Positions 1 through 7,597 of a stretch of 33,585 nucleotides of DNA are shown here, one piece after another. Position numbers and translations under genes: made by a program. Below the pieces are notes generated by a model. It had not been told where the DNA came from, made no database searches, and saw nothing but the letters and a program-made list of their open reading frames with translations. Origin of the DNA: Opitutia bacterium UBA4654 (GTDB taxonomy: Bacteria; Verrucomicrobiota; Verrucomicrobiia; Opitutales; Intestinicryptomonadaceae); the NCBI GenBank assembly GCA_002405555.1, contig DHMA01000006.1:1-33585 (forward strand), in the 5' to 3' direction. Numbering within the stretch: the first letter of the stretch is position 1; each line of letters begins with the position of its first letter.

Positions 1-1
1 T

Positions 2-928
2 AATTTCGGCTTCACAACCAAACTTCTCGAAAAGCTTGAAGCCGCGGACAACAGGGCAAGCATTCTCATCACCTCGTCGATTCAGGCCGCGCTCGACAAC
101 CCCTACGGCAAAAGCAAGAAAGCCGCCGAAGACTACATTTTCGAATACGCCGAACGGACGGGCGCAAAAGCCTGCGTTTACAGACTCCCCAACGTTTTCG
201 GGAAATGGTGCCGCCCCAACTACAACAGCGCGATTGCCACTTTCTGCAATAATGTTGCGCGAGGGCTTCCCATCACGGTGAACGACCCCAACGTCAACAT
301 GCATGTGGTGTATATCGACGACCTCGCCGACGAAATCATGCGCGCTCTCAAAGGCTCTCCGACGCGCGGAGACGGAGTGGAAATCGGCGAAAAGTTCTGC
401 ATGGTTCCGATTACGCACCGCGCAAAATTGGGCGAAATCGCCGACACTATAAAATCGTTCGCGGAGTCGAGAAAGACGATAGAAATACCCGACATGACTT
501 GCGGCTCGCTTGCCACAAAGCTTTACAGCACATACCTGAGCTACCTCCCCGAAGACGGCTTCGACTATCCGCTCAACATGCACATTGACGACCGCGGCTC
601 TTTTACCGAATTTATCCGCACGGCTGACCGCGGGCAGGTTTCGGTAAACATTACCAAACCCGGCATTACAAAGGGCAACCACTGGCACCACTCCAAGAAC
701 GAAAAGTATCTGGTGGTGAAGGGCAAGGCGTCGATAAGGTTCAGAAAAGTCGGGGAATCGAAGGTGATTGAATACATAACCGACGGCGAAAACCTAAAAG
801 TTGTGGACATTCCGACGGGCTATATTCACTGCATAGAAAACATCGGCGACGGCGACCTAATCACAATCATGTGGGCGAACGAGCCGTTCGACCCCGAAAA
901 GCCCGACACATTTTTCGAGAAAGTTTGA
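2..928 (+). CDS. wbjC: UDP-2-acetamido-2,6-dideoxy-hexulose reductase, CapF/WbjC/FnlB type (5' partial)
   Basis: The reading frame is open from base 2 to the TGA at 926-928, so the start lies off the window. About 308 residues are visible; the family is near 370, so roughly 60 N-terminal residues are missing. The N-terminal part is an extended SDR: a Ser-Ser-Ile-Gln segment then YGKSK, the catalytic Tyr-xxx-Lys, as in CapF. The C-terminal ~110 residues are a cupin with the metal-binding run HWHHSKNE and a later PTGYIHCIEN. This SDR-plus-cupin fusion is specific to CapF/WbjC/FnlB, which reduces the 4-keto intermediate during UDP-N-acetyl-L-fucosamine synthesis. The next gene is the following enzyme, three bases downstream. 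The first enzyme (CapE/WbjB/FnlA) is expected just off the left edge. Family assignment is firm; substrate is inferred from the family. Confidence 0.93.
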   Translation, partial: NFGFTTKLLEKLEAADNRASILITSSIQAALDNPYGKSKKAAEDYIFEYAERTGAKACVYRLPNVFGKWCRPNYNSAIATFCNNVARGLPITVNDPNVNMHVVYIDDLADEIMRALKGSPTRGDGVEIGEKFCMVPITHRAKLGEIADTIKSFAESRKTIEIPDMTCGSLATKLYSTYLSYLPEDGFDYPLNMHIDDRGSFTEFIRTADRGQVSVNITKPGITKGNHWHHSKNEKYLVVKGKASIRFRKVGESKVIEYITDGENLKVVDIPTGYIHCIENIGDGDLITIMWANEPFDPEKPDTFFEKV

Positions 929-931
929 TAT

Positions 932-2056
932 ATGGAAAAACTCAAATTAATGACAATCATAGGCACGCGCCCCGAAATCATAAGGCTTTCGGCGTGCATA
1001 AAAGCGTGCGACAAATATTTCGACCAAATTCTCGTCCACACGGGTCAAAATTGGGACTACTCCCTCAACGAAGTTTTCTTCAAAGACCTGCAACTGCGCG
1101 AACCCGACTACTATCTCGACAGCGTCGGCGCGAATTTGGGCGAAACCATGGGCAACATCATAGCGAAGTCCTACAAGGTTATGCTCGAAGAAAAGCCCGA
1201 CGCGCTCCTTATCTTGGGAGACACAAATTCCGCGCTTTCGGCAATTTCGGCAAAACGCCTGAAAATCCCGATTTTCCACATGGAGGCGGGCAACCGCTGC
1301 TTCGACCAAAACGTTCCCGAAGAAATCAACCGCAAAATCGTTGACCACATTTCCGACATCAACCTGCCCTACACCGAGCACTCGCGGCGGTATCTGCTTT
1401 CGGAGGGATTCCGAAAAGAGCACATTTTCGTGACAGGCTCGCCCATGAAAGAGGTTCTCAAAGAGTTCGAGGCAAAAATAGCCGAAAGCGGCGCGCTTTC
1501 CGAATTGGGGCTTGAAAAGGGAAAATACATCTTGGTATCCGCCCACAGAGAGGAAAACATCGACAACGAAAAGAATTTCATGTCGCTGATGACCGCAATA
1601 AACAACATCGCGGAACGCTACCAAATTCCCGTAATCTACTCCACCCACCCGCGAAGCAAAAAGTTCATAGAGGCGCGCAACTTCAAATTCAACAAGCTTG
1701 TCAGAAACCTCAAACCGTTCGGATTTTTCGACTACAACAAACTCCAACAAAACGCGTTCTGCGTGCTCAGCGACAGCGGCACGCTTTCGGAGGAAAGCGC
1801 AATGCTGGGCTTTGCGGGAGTGCTGCTCAGAACCTCGACCGAACGCCCCGAAGTGCTCGACAAAGGCACTGTCGTAATCGGCGGAATATCGGGGCGCGAC
1901 ATAGAACAGGCGATAGATTTGGCGGTTGCCATGAGGGAAAACAACGAACCCACCGTGCTTGCCAACGACTACCGCGACGAAAACGTGTCGGTCAAAGTGG
2001 TTAAAATCATACAGAGCTACACGAAGATAATAAACAAATTCGTTTGGGGCAAATAA
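932..2056 (+). CDS. wbjD: UDP-HexNAc 2-epimerase, non-hydrolysing, WbjD/CapG/FnlC type
   Basis: 374 residues, WecB-like fold. Visible family motifs are GTRPEIIRLS near the N-terminus, TGQNWDYSL, GDTNSALSA, the HMEAGNRCFDQNVPEEINRK region containing catalytic acidic residues, and AHREENI. Plain WecB enzymes make UDP-ManNAc, but the gene starts three bases after wbjC, so the likely job is C2 epimerisation of the UDP-6-deoxy-talose-type intermediate to UDP-N-acetyl-L-fucosamine, a precursor of capsule or O-antigen. The ATG at 932 has no good Shine-Dalgarno, so translation is probably coupled to wbjC. A strong hairpin lies 60 bases after the stop. The alternative, a WecB for UDP-ManNAc, is less likely given the neighbour. 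Confidence 0.93.
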   Translation: MEKLKLMTIIGTRPEIIRLSACIKACDKYFDQILVHTGQNWDYSLNEVFFKDLQLREPDYYLDSVGANLGETMGNIIAKSYKVMLEEKPDALLILGDTNSALSAISAKRLKIPIFHMEAGNRCFDQNVPEEINRKIVDHISDINLPYTEHSRRYLLSEGFRKEHIFVTGSPMKEVLKEFEAKIAESGALSELGLEKGKYILVSAHREENIDNEKNFMSLMTAINNIAERYQIPVIYSTHPRSKKFIEARNFKFNKLVRNLKPFGFFDYNKLQQNAFCVLSDSGTLSEESAMLGFAGVLLRTSTERPEVLDKGTVVIGGISGRDIEQAIDLAVAMRENNEPTVLANDYRDENVSVKVVKIIQSYTKIINKFVWGK

Positions 2057-2116
2057 GCCCTTTCGATTTCATGCGCGGCGATTGCCCGCATTCCCCAATT
2101 TATTAAAATGCAGGAC

Positions 2117-2148
2117 GGGGCGCGAACCTTACGGTTCGCGCCCCGCTT
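2117..2148. terminator. Perfect hairpin between convergent genes
   Basis: Twelve-base perfect arms (2117-2128 and 2133-2144, GGGGCGCGAACC and its complement) around a TTAC loop. It lies between the convergent wbjD (+) and amylase (-) genes. The T-tracts on both sides are short, so intrinsic termination is likely but may be incomplete. Confidence 0.75.
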
Positions 2149-2179
2149 TACCATATCACTTACTATATACTATTAGGGA

Positions 2180-3616
2180 TTACTCATACCTAACAACAAG
2201 ATAGCCGTACGGCGCGAGCTTCGCTTTCAAGCCGTCGCCGTATTTTCTGTATGTCGCGCCGCCTGCGAGCATTGTCGAAAACTTGTCCGCTTTCAGGAAC
2301 ACGTCCGCGTCCACTTCCGCGTTCCGCGTGTTCACCACCACGAGCACGTTTTCCCACTTCGCGTTGCGCGTGAACGAAAGCACGCTTTCGGGCGCGCCGT
2401 TATCGACCCACGCCGTAGTGCCGCTCCACAATGCCGTGTTTTCCTTGCGCATTTTGGAAAGCGCGCGAATCAGCTGCATTCTCGCCCAGCCCTCTCGGGT
2501 TGCGATATTCTCCCACGCGACAAACGTACGTCCGTGCGTGTTGTCGGCGAACATCGAGAAGTACGCGTCGTCGGCGAATTCGTTTCCGTTATAGACGAAA
2601 GGAATGCCGTCGATTGTGAAGTTCAGCACTTGGATTGCGTCCATGCCGCGGTTGCCGAACTGTTTTTCGTAGCGCGCGCCGCCCTTGTCGGGTTGGCAGG
2701 CGTCGCTTGCGGTGTCGTGGTTGTCGAGGGCGCGGAGCAGGCGCGAGCCTTTTGCAAACGCGGCGTCCTGCTCTTCCCAAATTTTGCGGAGCGAGTCGGC
2801 GGGCTTTTTACCCTGAAATACGTTGATGATTCCGTATTCCCATTTGAAAGAGTAATTTGCGTCGTAGGCGTCAACCTGCGCGTCTTTGCGTTCGCCCTCG
2901 GCAATCATGATGACGTCGGGCTTGATTTTCGAAATGCGGGTGTACGCCTCCGCCCAGAAGTCGGCGGGAACTGCCGGTTCGACGTCGGTGCGGTAGCCGT
3001 CTACGTCGAACTTTTCGACGAAGTACTCCATGTTTTTGATGAGGTAGTCGCGAAGTCCCCTGCTGTTGAAGTTGAGTTCGGGGAAGCTCCAGCGGCCGTT
3101 TTTGACTTTGCCGTCGGCGTCGCGCACGACAAAGTCGGGGTTGGTTTCAATGAAGACGGCTTTCGGCCCGCAGTGGTAGTAAACGAGGTCGAGCACGACT
3201 TTCAGACCGAGCGCGTGCGCCTGTTCGACGAAGTTTTTAAGGTCTTTGTCCGTGCCGAAGCGGGGGTCGATTTTGAAATAGTCCTTCATTCGGTAGGGGT
3301 TGCGGGGGTTGTTCAGCCCCGACGCCTTTTGGCGTTTGCTCCAAAAGCGGGTGTCGCCGTCGTCGTCAGCTTCGACAATCGGGCAGAGGTACACGATGTC
3401 CATTCCGAGCGACTTGATGTGCGGCAGAAATTCGGCCGCCTTTGCGAGCGTGCCCTCCTGCGTAAAGTGCTGGGGAAGAATTTGGTAGACGACCGATTTT
3501 TTGAAGAATTCGGTCGTAGGCCTCGCGTTTTTATCGGAGGCGTTTGCGGGCGCTCCGAAAAGCGCCGCGGCAAAAATAGAAAGAGCGGCGAATGATGAGA
3601 GTTTTTTAACGTTCAT
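2180..3616 (-). CDS. Secreted GH13 alpha-amylase family glycosidase
   Basis: 478 residues. Residues 1-26 are a signal peptide (Lys-Lys, hydrophobic core, APANA cleavage site), so the enzyme is exported. The TIM-barrel GH13 signature is clear: region II GYRTD with nucleophile Asp211, region III MIAEGE with acid/base Glu240, and region IV LDNHD with Asp301. Region I reads DLVYYH (143-148), where the usual Asn before His is Tyr. The C-terminal ~90 residues form the expected beta-sandwich. Likely role is hydrolysis or transglycosylation of alpha-glucans; the exact specificity cannot be read. The gene stands alone, with a palindrome 83 bases upstream of the ATG as a candidate regulatory site. No Shine-Dalgarno is visible before the ATG at 3616. 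Confidence 0.92.
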   Translation of the reverse strand: MNVKKLSSFAALSIFAAALFGAPANASDKNARPTTEFFKKSVVYQILPQHFTQEGTLAKAAEFLPHIKSLGMDIVYLCPIVEADDDGDTRFWSKRQKASGLNNPRNPYRMKDYFKIDPRFGTDKDLKNFVEQAHALGLKVVLDLVYYHCGPKAVFIETNPDFVVRDADGKVKNGRWSFPELNFNSRGLRDYLIKNMEYFVEKFDVDGYRTDVEPAVPADFWAEAYTRISKIKPDVIMIAEGERKDAQVDAYDANYSFKWEYGIINVFQGKKPADSLRKIWEEQDAAFAKGSRLLRALDNHDTASDACQPDKGGARYEKQFGNRGMDAIQVLNFTIDGIPFVYNGNEFADDAYFSMFADNTHGRTFVAWENIATREGWARMQLIRALSKMRKENTALWSGTTAWVDNGAPESVLSFTRNAKWENVLVVVNTRNAEVDADVFLKADKFSTMLAGGATYRKYGDGLKAKLAPYGYLVVRYE

Positions 3617-3698
3617 ATATAGTTATATCGAATTGACTTTTGATGAAGCTATTTTTTCGACGCGCCCGCGTTTTACAACATATTTTTGGAGAAATTTA

Positions 3699-3711
3699 GT
3701 AAACAGTTTAC
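3699..3711. promoter_or_regulatory. LacI-family-like operator upstream of the amylase
   Basis: GTAAAC-A-GTTTAC, a perfect 6-bp inverted repeat around one central base, 83 bases upstream of the amylase ATG and just behind the kdsA terminator. It resembles operators of LacI/GalR regulators that control sugar-use genes. The regulator is not in the window. The palindrome is seen; the function is inferred. Confidence 0.45.
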
Positions 3712-3738
3712 CCGCAGGAATTATCGGAATTTGCCGAC

Positions 3739-3770
3739 AAAAAAGCCCCGCGAAACGAGTCCCGCGGGGC
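3739..3770 (-). terminator. Intrinsic terminator of pyrG-kdsA
   Basis: Read on the minus strand: GCCCCGCG, a 10-base loop, CGCGGGGC, then six T. It begins about 30 bases after the kdsA stop codon. Confidence 0.85.
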
Positions 3771-3799
3771 GTGTTGAAAAGAAAAATTCGGCGTTTTTT

Positions 3800-4600
3800 T
3801 TAGGCTTTGCCCAATGCCGCGCGGATTGCAAGGCACGACTCCACGAGGTGTTCGAGCCTGTCGAGCGGGAGCTGTGTCGCCGCGTCCGAAAGAGCCTTTT
3901 CGGGTTCGGGGTGCGTTTCGATAAACAGACCGTCCGCGCCCGCCGCTACTGCCGCCCGCGCGAGGATTTCCGCGTATTTGCGCTCGCCGCCGCTTACGCC
4001 GTTGCCCGCACCGGGGAGCTGGGTCGAATGCGTTGCGTCCATTACGGTGGGCGTTCCGTTTTGCGCCATTATGGAGAACGAGCGCATGTCCACAACGAGG
4101 TTTCCGTAGCCGAAAGTCGTTCCGCGCTCGGTCTGCCAGACTTCCGAAGCCCCCGCGTCGCGCAGTTTCGCCACGGCGTATTTCATGTCGTAGGGCGAGA
4201 GGAACTGCCCTTTTTTGACGTTCACGCATTTGCCCGTTTTTGCCGCCGCCACAAGGAGGTCGGTCTGACGGCAGAGAAACGCGGGAATTTGGAGCGCGTC
4301 GCAGACTTCGCCGATTTTCGCGCACTGGACGGATTCGTGGACGTCGGTAATCACGGGGAGTCCGAACGTTTTGCGGACATCGGCAAGGATTTTCAGTCCC
4401 TCGTCGATTCCCGGCCCGCGCGGGCTTGAAAGGCTTGTGCGGTTTGCCTTGTCGAAGCTGCCCTTGAAGAGAACCGTAAGCGAGTCGGCGAATTTTTCGG
4501 CTACCGCCGCCACGCGCTCCGCCACGCGGAAGCTAAGCTCCCTGCATTCCAGAGAGCACGGCCCTGCGATTAGAAGAAGTTTTCCGTCGCGAAAAATCAT
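3800..4600 (-). CDS. kdsA: 3-deoxy-8-phosphooctulonate synthase
   Basis: 266 residues, full length. It condenses phosphoenolpyruvate and arabinose 5-phosphate to KDO-8-phosphate, the committed step to the KDO of the LPS core. Family motifs include IAGPCSLE, LFKGSFDKANR, ITDVHE, QIPAFLCRQTDL, DATHSTQLPG and THPEPEKALSDA. Cys15 together with His191, Glu228 and Asp239 matches the metal-binding set of the metal-dependent class (Aquifex type); the E. coli class has Asn at the Cys position. The ATG directly follows the pyrG stop codon (TAG|ATG), so expression depends on the pyrG transcript. A strong terminator follows. The gene implies a lipopolysaccharide-bearing outer membrane. Confidence 0.97.
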   Translation of the reverse strand: MIFRDGKLLLIAGPCSLECRELSFRVAERVAAVAEKFADSLTVLFKGSFDKANRTSLSSPRGPGIDEGLKILADVRKTFGLPVITDVHESVQCAKIGEVCDALQIPAFLCRQTDLLVAAAKTGKCVNVKKGQFLSPYDMKYAVAKLRDAGASEVWQTERGTTFGYGNLVVDMRSFSIMAQNGTPTVMDATHSTQLPGAGNGVSGGERKYAEILARAAVAAGADGLFIETHPEPEKALSDAATQLPLDRLEHLVESCLAIRAALGKA

Positions 4601-6208
4601 CTATTTTTTCGATTTTGCGCGAGCCAGCGCCTGTCCCACGAACGCGCAGAAAAGCGGGTGCGGCTTCGACGGTTTGGACTGGAATTCGGGGTGGAACTGC
4701 ACGCCTACCATCCACGGGTGGTCTACGACTTCCACGATTTCGACCAAGTCGCGCTTCGGGTTGACGCCCGCCACGCGCAAGCCCGCGTCTTCGAGACGCT
4801 TGCGGTAGATGTTGTTGAATTCGTAGCGGTGGCGGTGGCGTTCGCGGATAACCTGTTCTCCGTAGGCGGCGAGGGCCTTTGTGCCCTCCACGAGCTTGCA
4901 CTCGTAGGAGCCGAGGCGCATTGTCGCGCCCTTGTCCACAATGCCCTTTTGCTCGTCCATAATGGTGATTACGGGGTAGAGGGTGTTGTCGTTGAATTCC
5001 GCGCTGTTTGCGCCGTCGAGACCGAGCACGTCGCGGGCGTATTCAATCACCGCAATCTGCATGCCGAGGCAGATTCCGAAGTAGGGAATCTTGTTTTCGC
5101 GCGCGTATTTTGCCGCCAAAATTTTGCCTTCAATGCCCCTGTCGCCGAAGCCGCCGGGGATAAGAATGCCGTCTACGCCTTCGAGGTGCGCCACCGCGCC
5201 GTCGCGCTCAATGCTTTCGGAATCGACGCGCAATACGTTCACTTTGCAATCGTTGCCGACGCCCGCGTGCGCGAGCGATTCGTAAATGGATTTGTACGCG
5301 TCCTGCAAGTCGATGTATTTGCCGACCACCGCGATTTTGCATTCGCCGCTCTTGGGCGAGATGAGCCTGCGGACGATTGAATTCCACGCGGTCATGTCGC
5401 TTTCGGGGGCGTCGATGCCGAGCTTTTCCACCACAATGCTGTCCATGCCCTCCTGCGCGAGAATGAGCGGAAGTTCGTAGATGGAGTGTTTTACGTCCAT
5501 CTCTTCGATAACCGCCTTTTGCTCCACATTGCAGAACATCGAAAGCTTTTGGCGCATGTCCTCCGACATCGGCTGTTCCGTGCGGCAGACGAGAATGTCG
5601 GGCTGAATGCCGATTTCGCGCAGTTTTGCCACGCTCTGCTGCGAGGGCTTTGTTTTGAGTTCGCCCGCCGCCCGCAGGTAGGGAAGAAGCGTTACGTGAA
5701 TGAAAAGCACGTTGTTTTTGCCGACTTCCAGCGAGAACTGGCGCAGGGCTTCGAGGAAAGGCAGCCCCTCGATGTCGCCGACAGTTCCGCCGATTTCGGT
5801 AATGAGGACGTCTACGCCCTCTCCCGCCGCGTACATGCGCGCCTTGATTTCGTTTGTTACGTGCGGGATAACCTGAACGGTCTTGCCGAGGTAGTCGCCG
5901 CGGCGTTCCTTTTGGAGGACATGCTCGTAAATCTGCCCCGACGTGAGGTTGTTGAAGCGGCTGAGTTTGCCGTGCGTGAAGCGTTCGTAGTGTCCCAAGT
6001 CGAGGTCGGTTTCCGCGCCGTCGTCGAGCACATAGACTTCGCCGTGCTGGAACGGACTCATCGTTCCGGGGTCTACATTCAAATACGGGTCGAACTTCTG
6101 TATTCTGACCTTCAAATTTCTTGTTTCGAGAAGGGCACCGAGCGCGCCCGATGTCAGCCCTTTACCCAAAGATGAAACTACTCCGCCTGTAATAAAAATA
6201 TACTTCAT
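4601..6208 (-). CDS. pyrG: CTP synthase (glutamine hydrolysing)
   Basis: 535 residues, normal length. It converts UTP to CTP using ATP and glutamine-derived ammonia. The N-terminal amidoligase domain starts with ITGGVVSSLGKG (P-loop) and has KFDPYLNVDPGTM and EIGGTVGDIE. The C-terminal class I glutamine amidotransferase carries Cys380 in GICLGMQ and His506/Glu508 in QFHPE. It is first in a two-gene unit with kdsA; CTP is also needed for activation of KDO to CMP-KDO, so the pairing makes metabolic sense. A small hairpin with a T run sits about 20 bases before the ATG. No Shine-Dalgarno is visible. Confidence 0.98.
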   Translation of the reverse strand: MKYIFITGGVVSSLGKGLTSGALGALLETRNLKVRIQKFDPYLNVDPGTMSPFQHGEVYVLDDGAETDLDLGHYERFTHGKLSRFNNLTSGQIYEHVLQKERRGDYLGKTVQVIPHVTNEIKARMYAAGEGVDVLITEIGGTVGDIEGLPFLEALRQFSLEVGKNNVLFIHVTLLPYLRAAGELKTKPSQQSVAKLREIGIQPDILVCRTEQPMSEDMRQKLSMFCNVEQKAVIEEMDVKHSIYELPLILAQEGMDSIVVEKLGIDAPESDMTAWNSIVRRLISPKSGECKIAVVGKYIDLQDAYKSIYESLAHAGVGNDCKVNVLRVDSESIERDGAVAHLEGVDGILIPGGFGDRGIEGKILAAKYARENKIPYFGICLGMQIAVIEYARDVLGLDGANSAEFNDNTLYPVITIMDEQKGIVDKGATMRLGSYECKLVEGTKALAAYGEQVIRERHRHRYEFNNIYRKRLEDAGLRVAGVNPKRDLVEIVEVVDHPWMVGVQFHPEFQSKPSKPHPLFCAFVGQALARAKSKK

Positions 6209-6223
6209 TTTCGGGGATTAATT

Positions 6224-6244
6224 AAAAACCCGAAAGGGGCGGGT
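6224..6244 (-). promoter_or_regulatory. Small hairpin plus T run in the pyrG leader
   Basis: On the minus strand: ACCCG, a CCCCTTT loop, CGGGT, followed by further T residues, ending about 15 bases before the pyrG ATG. It looks like a weak attenuator or terminator. No run of G is visible upstream, so the CTP-sensed slippage mechanism known from Gram-positive pyrG leaders is not supported. Confidence 0.3.
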
Positions 6245-6387
6245 ATGGCAACACTATTCGTAAAAAATTTTTCCAGAAAATTTGCAACACATTGAAATTT
6301 CGGCTATTGCAAAACGGAAGCCGTCCGCGGCGAAAGTCGGACAGCCCGCCTGCGCAAAGCCGCCGCGGGGCGCGTTTCTGAATCAAC

Positions 6388-6414
6388 AAAAAGGCGCGGA
6401 CAGGTATCCGCGCC
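6388..6414 (-). terminator. Intrinsic terminator of rhaT
   Basis: Minus strand: GGCGCGGA, 6-base loop, TCCGCGCC, then five T, about 50 bases after the rhaT stop. Confidence 0.85.
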
Positions 6415-6463
6415 GAGTTTCGCAAGTCCCGAACAAGAGTCGGGCGTCAATGGGCCAACTTCG

Positions 6464-7501
6464 TTATATCGACATCACGAACGTGGACGCCGCAAGAACC
6501 AGAATGCCGAGCCACAGCACCGCCTTTGTGAGTTTTGACGAGCCTTTCCATTCGCCGATAAGCAGCCCGATTACGCCCGCGAACACGATTACAAACGCCA
6601 TCAAAATCGCCCAGCTTGCGAACGCGTACTGCTCCGAAAGTTTTGTCTGCCCCATGCCGTAGAGGAAGAACTGGCAGTACCAGAGCAGACCGCCCAGAGC
6701 GCACAGAGCCGTGTAGACAAGCCCCCTGCCCGCGCCCGCCGCCTTGGCGTCGGCAAAGCTTTTGTTTTTAAAGGAAAGGAACAGACACCACGCAAAATTC
6801 GTGGCAAAGCCGCCGACGAGCGTGATTATGAGGATTGCGCTGTTTTTGAAAAGCTCCGCCTGCGCGGGGTCTATCGCGGCGAGAGCCTTCGCCTTTTCGG
6901 CAATCGGCTTGCCCGCGTCCATCGAAAGCGACATGCACGCGCTCAGAAAGCCCGCGACAATCGCCACCGCAAAGCCTTTCGCAAGGCTGAATTCCGACGA
7001 GCCGCCGTCCGCGCCCGCCGCCTTGGCGTCGCGCTCTTTCATCATGCCCGCAACGCCGTTTATTGCGATTCCCAACGCGCAGATGAAGACTCCTATGAGC
7101 ACCAGAAGCCCCGCGCGGTCGGAGGCGATTTCGAGAATCTTGCCCGACTTAATCGGCGGAATGAGCGTTCCCACCAACGCGCAGAAGCCGAGGGCGACCG
7201 CCGTGCCCAAACCGATTCCCAAATAGCGCATCGAAAGCCCGAACGTAAGCCCGCCGACGCCCCAAAGCGCGCCGTAGACGAATGTCCAGACAATGGTGTC
7301 GAACTCGACCTCCCCTATCGCCTGCCAGCAGCTGGGGATTGCGAAGCTTGCGATAAGAGTCGGGCATATTATGAGAGCCGCAAGCGACCAGAAAATCCAC
7401 ATCACCTCCCACTTCCACTTGACGTATTTGAGCGGTGTGTAGAACGCCGCCGACACAAAGCCCGCGAGCGCAAAAAGCATAATTCCGTAAAACGAATCCA
7501 T
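6464..7501 (-). CDS. rhaT: L-rhamnose/proton symporter
   Basis: 345 residues, matching the ~344 of E. coli RhaT. It is a multi-pass inner-membrane protein with about ten hydrophobic segments. Recognisable stretches are FYTPLKYVKWKWEVMW near the N-terminus, ALWGVGGLTFGLSMRYLG, and LLWYCQFFLYGMGQTKL. It imports L-rhamnose with protons. The chosen ATG at 7501 is preceded by AAAGGAG at good spacing, one of the few strong Shine-Dalgarno sites here; an in-frame extension to 7597 would add 32 Arg-rich, non-membrane residues and is rejected. It follows rhaA (the isomerase) in the same direction, separated by about 96 bases that contain a terminator-like hairpin. Confidence 0.95.
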   Translation of the reverse strand: MDSFYGIMLFALAGFVSAAFYTPLKYVKWKWEVMWIFWSLAALIICPTLIASFAIPSCWQAIGEVEFDTIVWTFVYGALWGVGGLTFGLSMRYLGIGLGTAVALGFCALVGTLIPPIKSGKILEIASDRAGLLVLIGVFICALGIAINGVAGMMKERDAKAAGADGGSSEFSLAKGFAVAIVAGFLSACMSLSMDAGKPIAEKAKALAAIDPAQAELFKNSAILIITLVGGFATNFAWCLFLSFKNKSFADAKAAGAGRGLVYTALCALGGLLWYCQFFLYGMGQTKLSEQYAFASWAILMAFVIVFAGVIGLLIGEWKGSSKLTKAVLWLGILVLAASTFVMSI

Positions 7502-7522
7502 TTGTTGTCTCCTTTTGTTTTC

Positions 7523-7538
7523 GCGCCGAAAGCGGCGC
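7523..7538 (-). other. Short hairpin in the rhaT leader
   Basis: Perfect 6-bp stem (GCGCCG/CGGCGC) with a 4-base loop, about ten bases upstream of the rhaT Shine-Dalgarno. It could protect the processed rhaT message or modulate initiation; this is inference. Confidence 0.3.
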
Positions 7539-7547
7539 ATGGGGTTG

Positions 7548-7577
7548 AAAAAAACAAACCGCCGAGAATGTCGGCGG
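7548..7577 (-). terminator. Terminator-like hairpin between rhaA and rhaT
   Basis: Minus strand: CCGCCGA, 5-base loop, TCGGCGG, then a T-rich tract with one G interruption, about 20 bases after the rhaA stop. It should lower rhaT transcription relative to rhaA unless rhaT has its own promoter. Confidence 0.65.
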
Positions 7578-7597
7578 TCCGCGGAAAATCCGGACAA

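Noticed and set aside
2534..3595. Long plus-strand open frame of about 350 codons opposite the amylase
   Set aside because: It is the antisense shadow of a clear GH13 gene; composition (Val/Arg/Phe-rich) and lack of motifs fit GC-biased codon shadowing.
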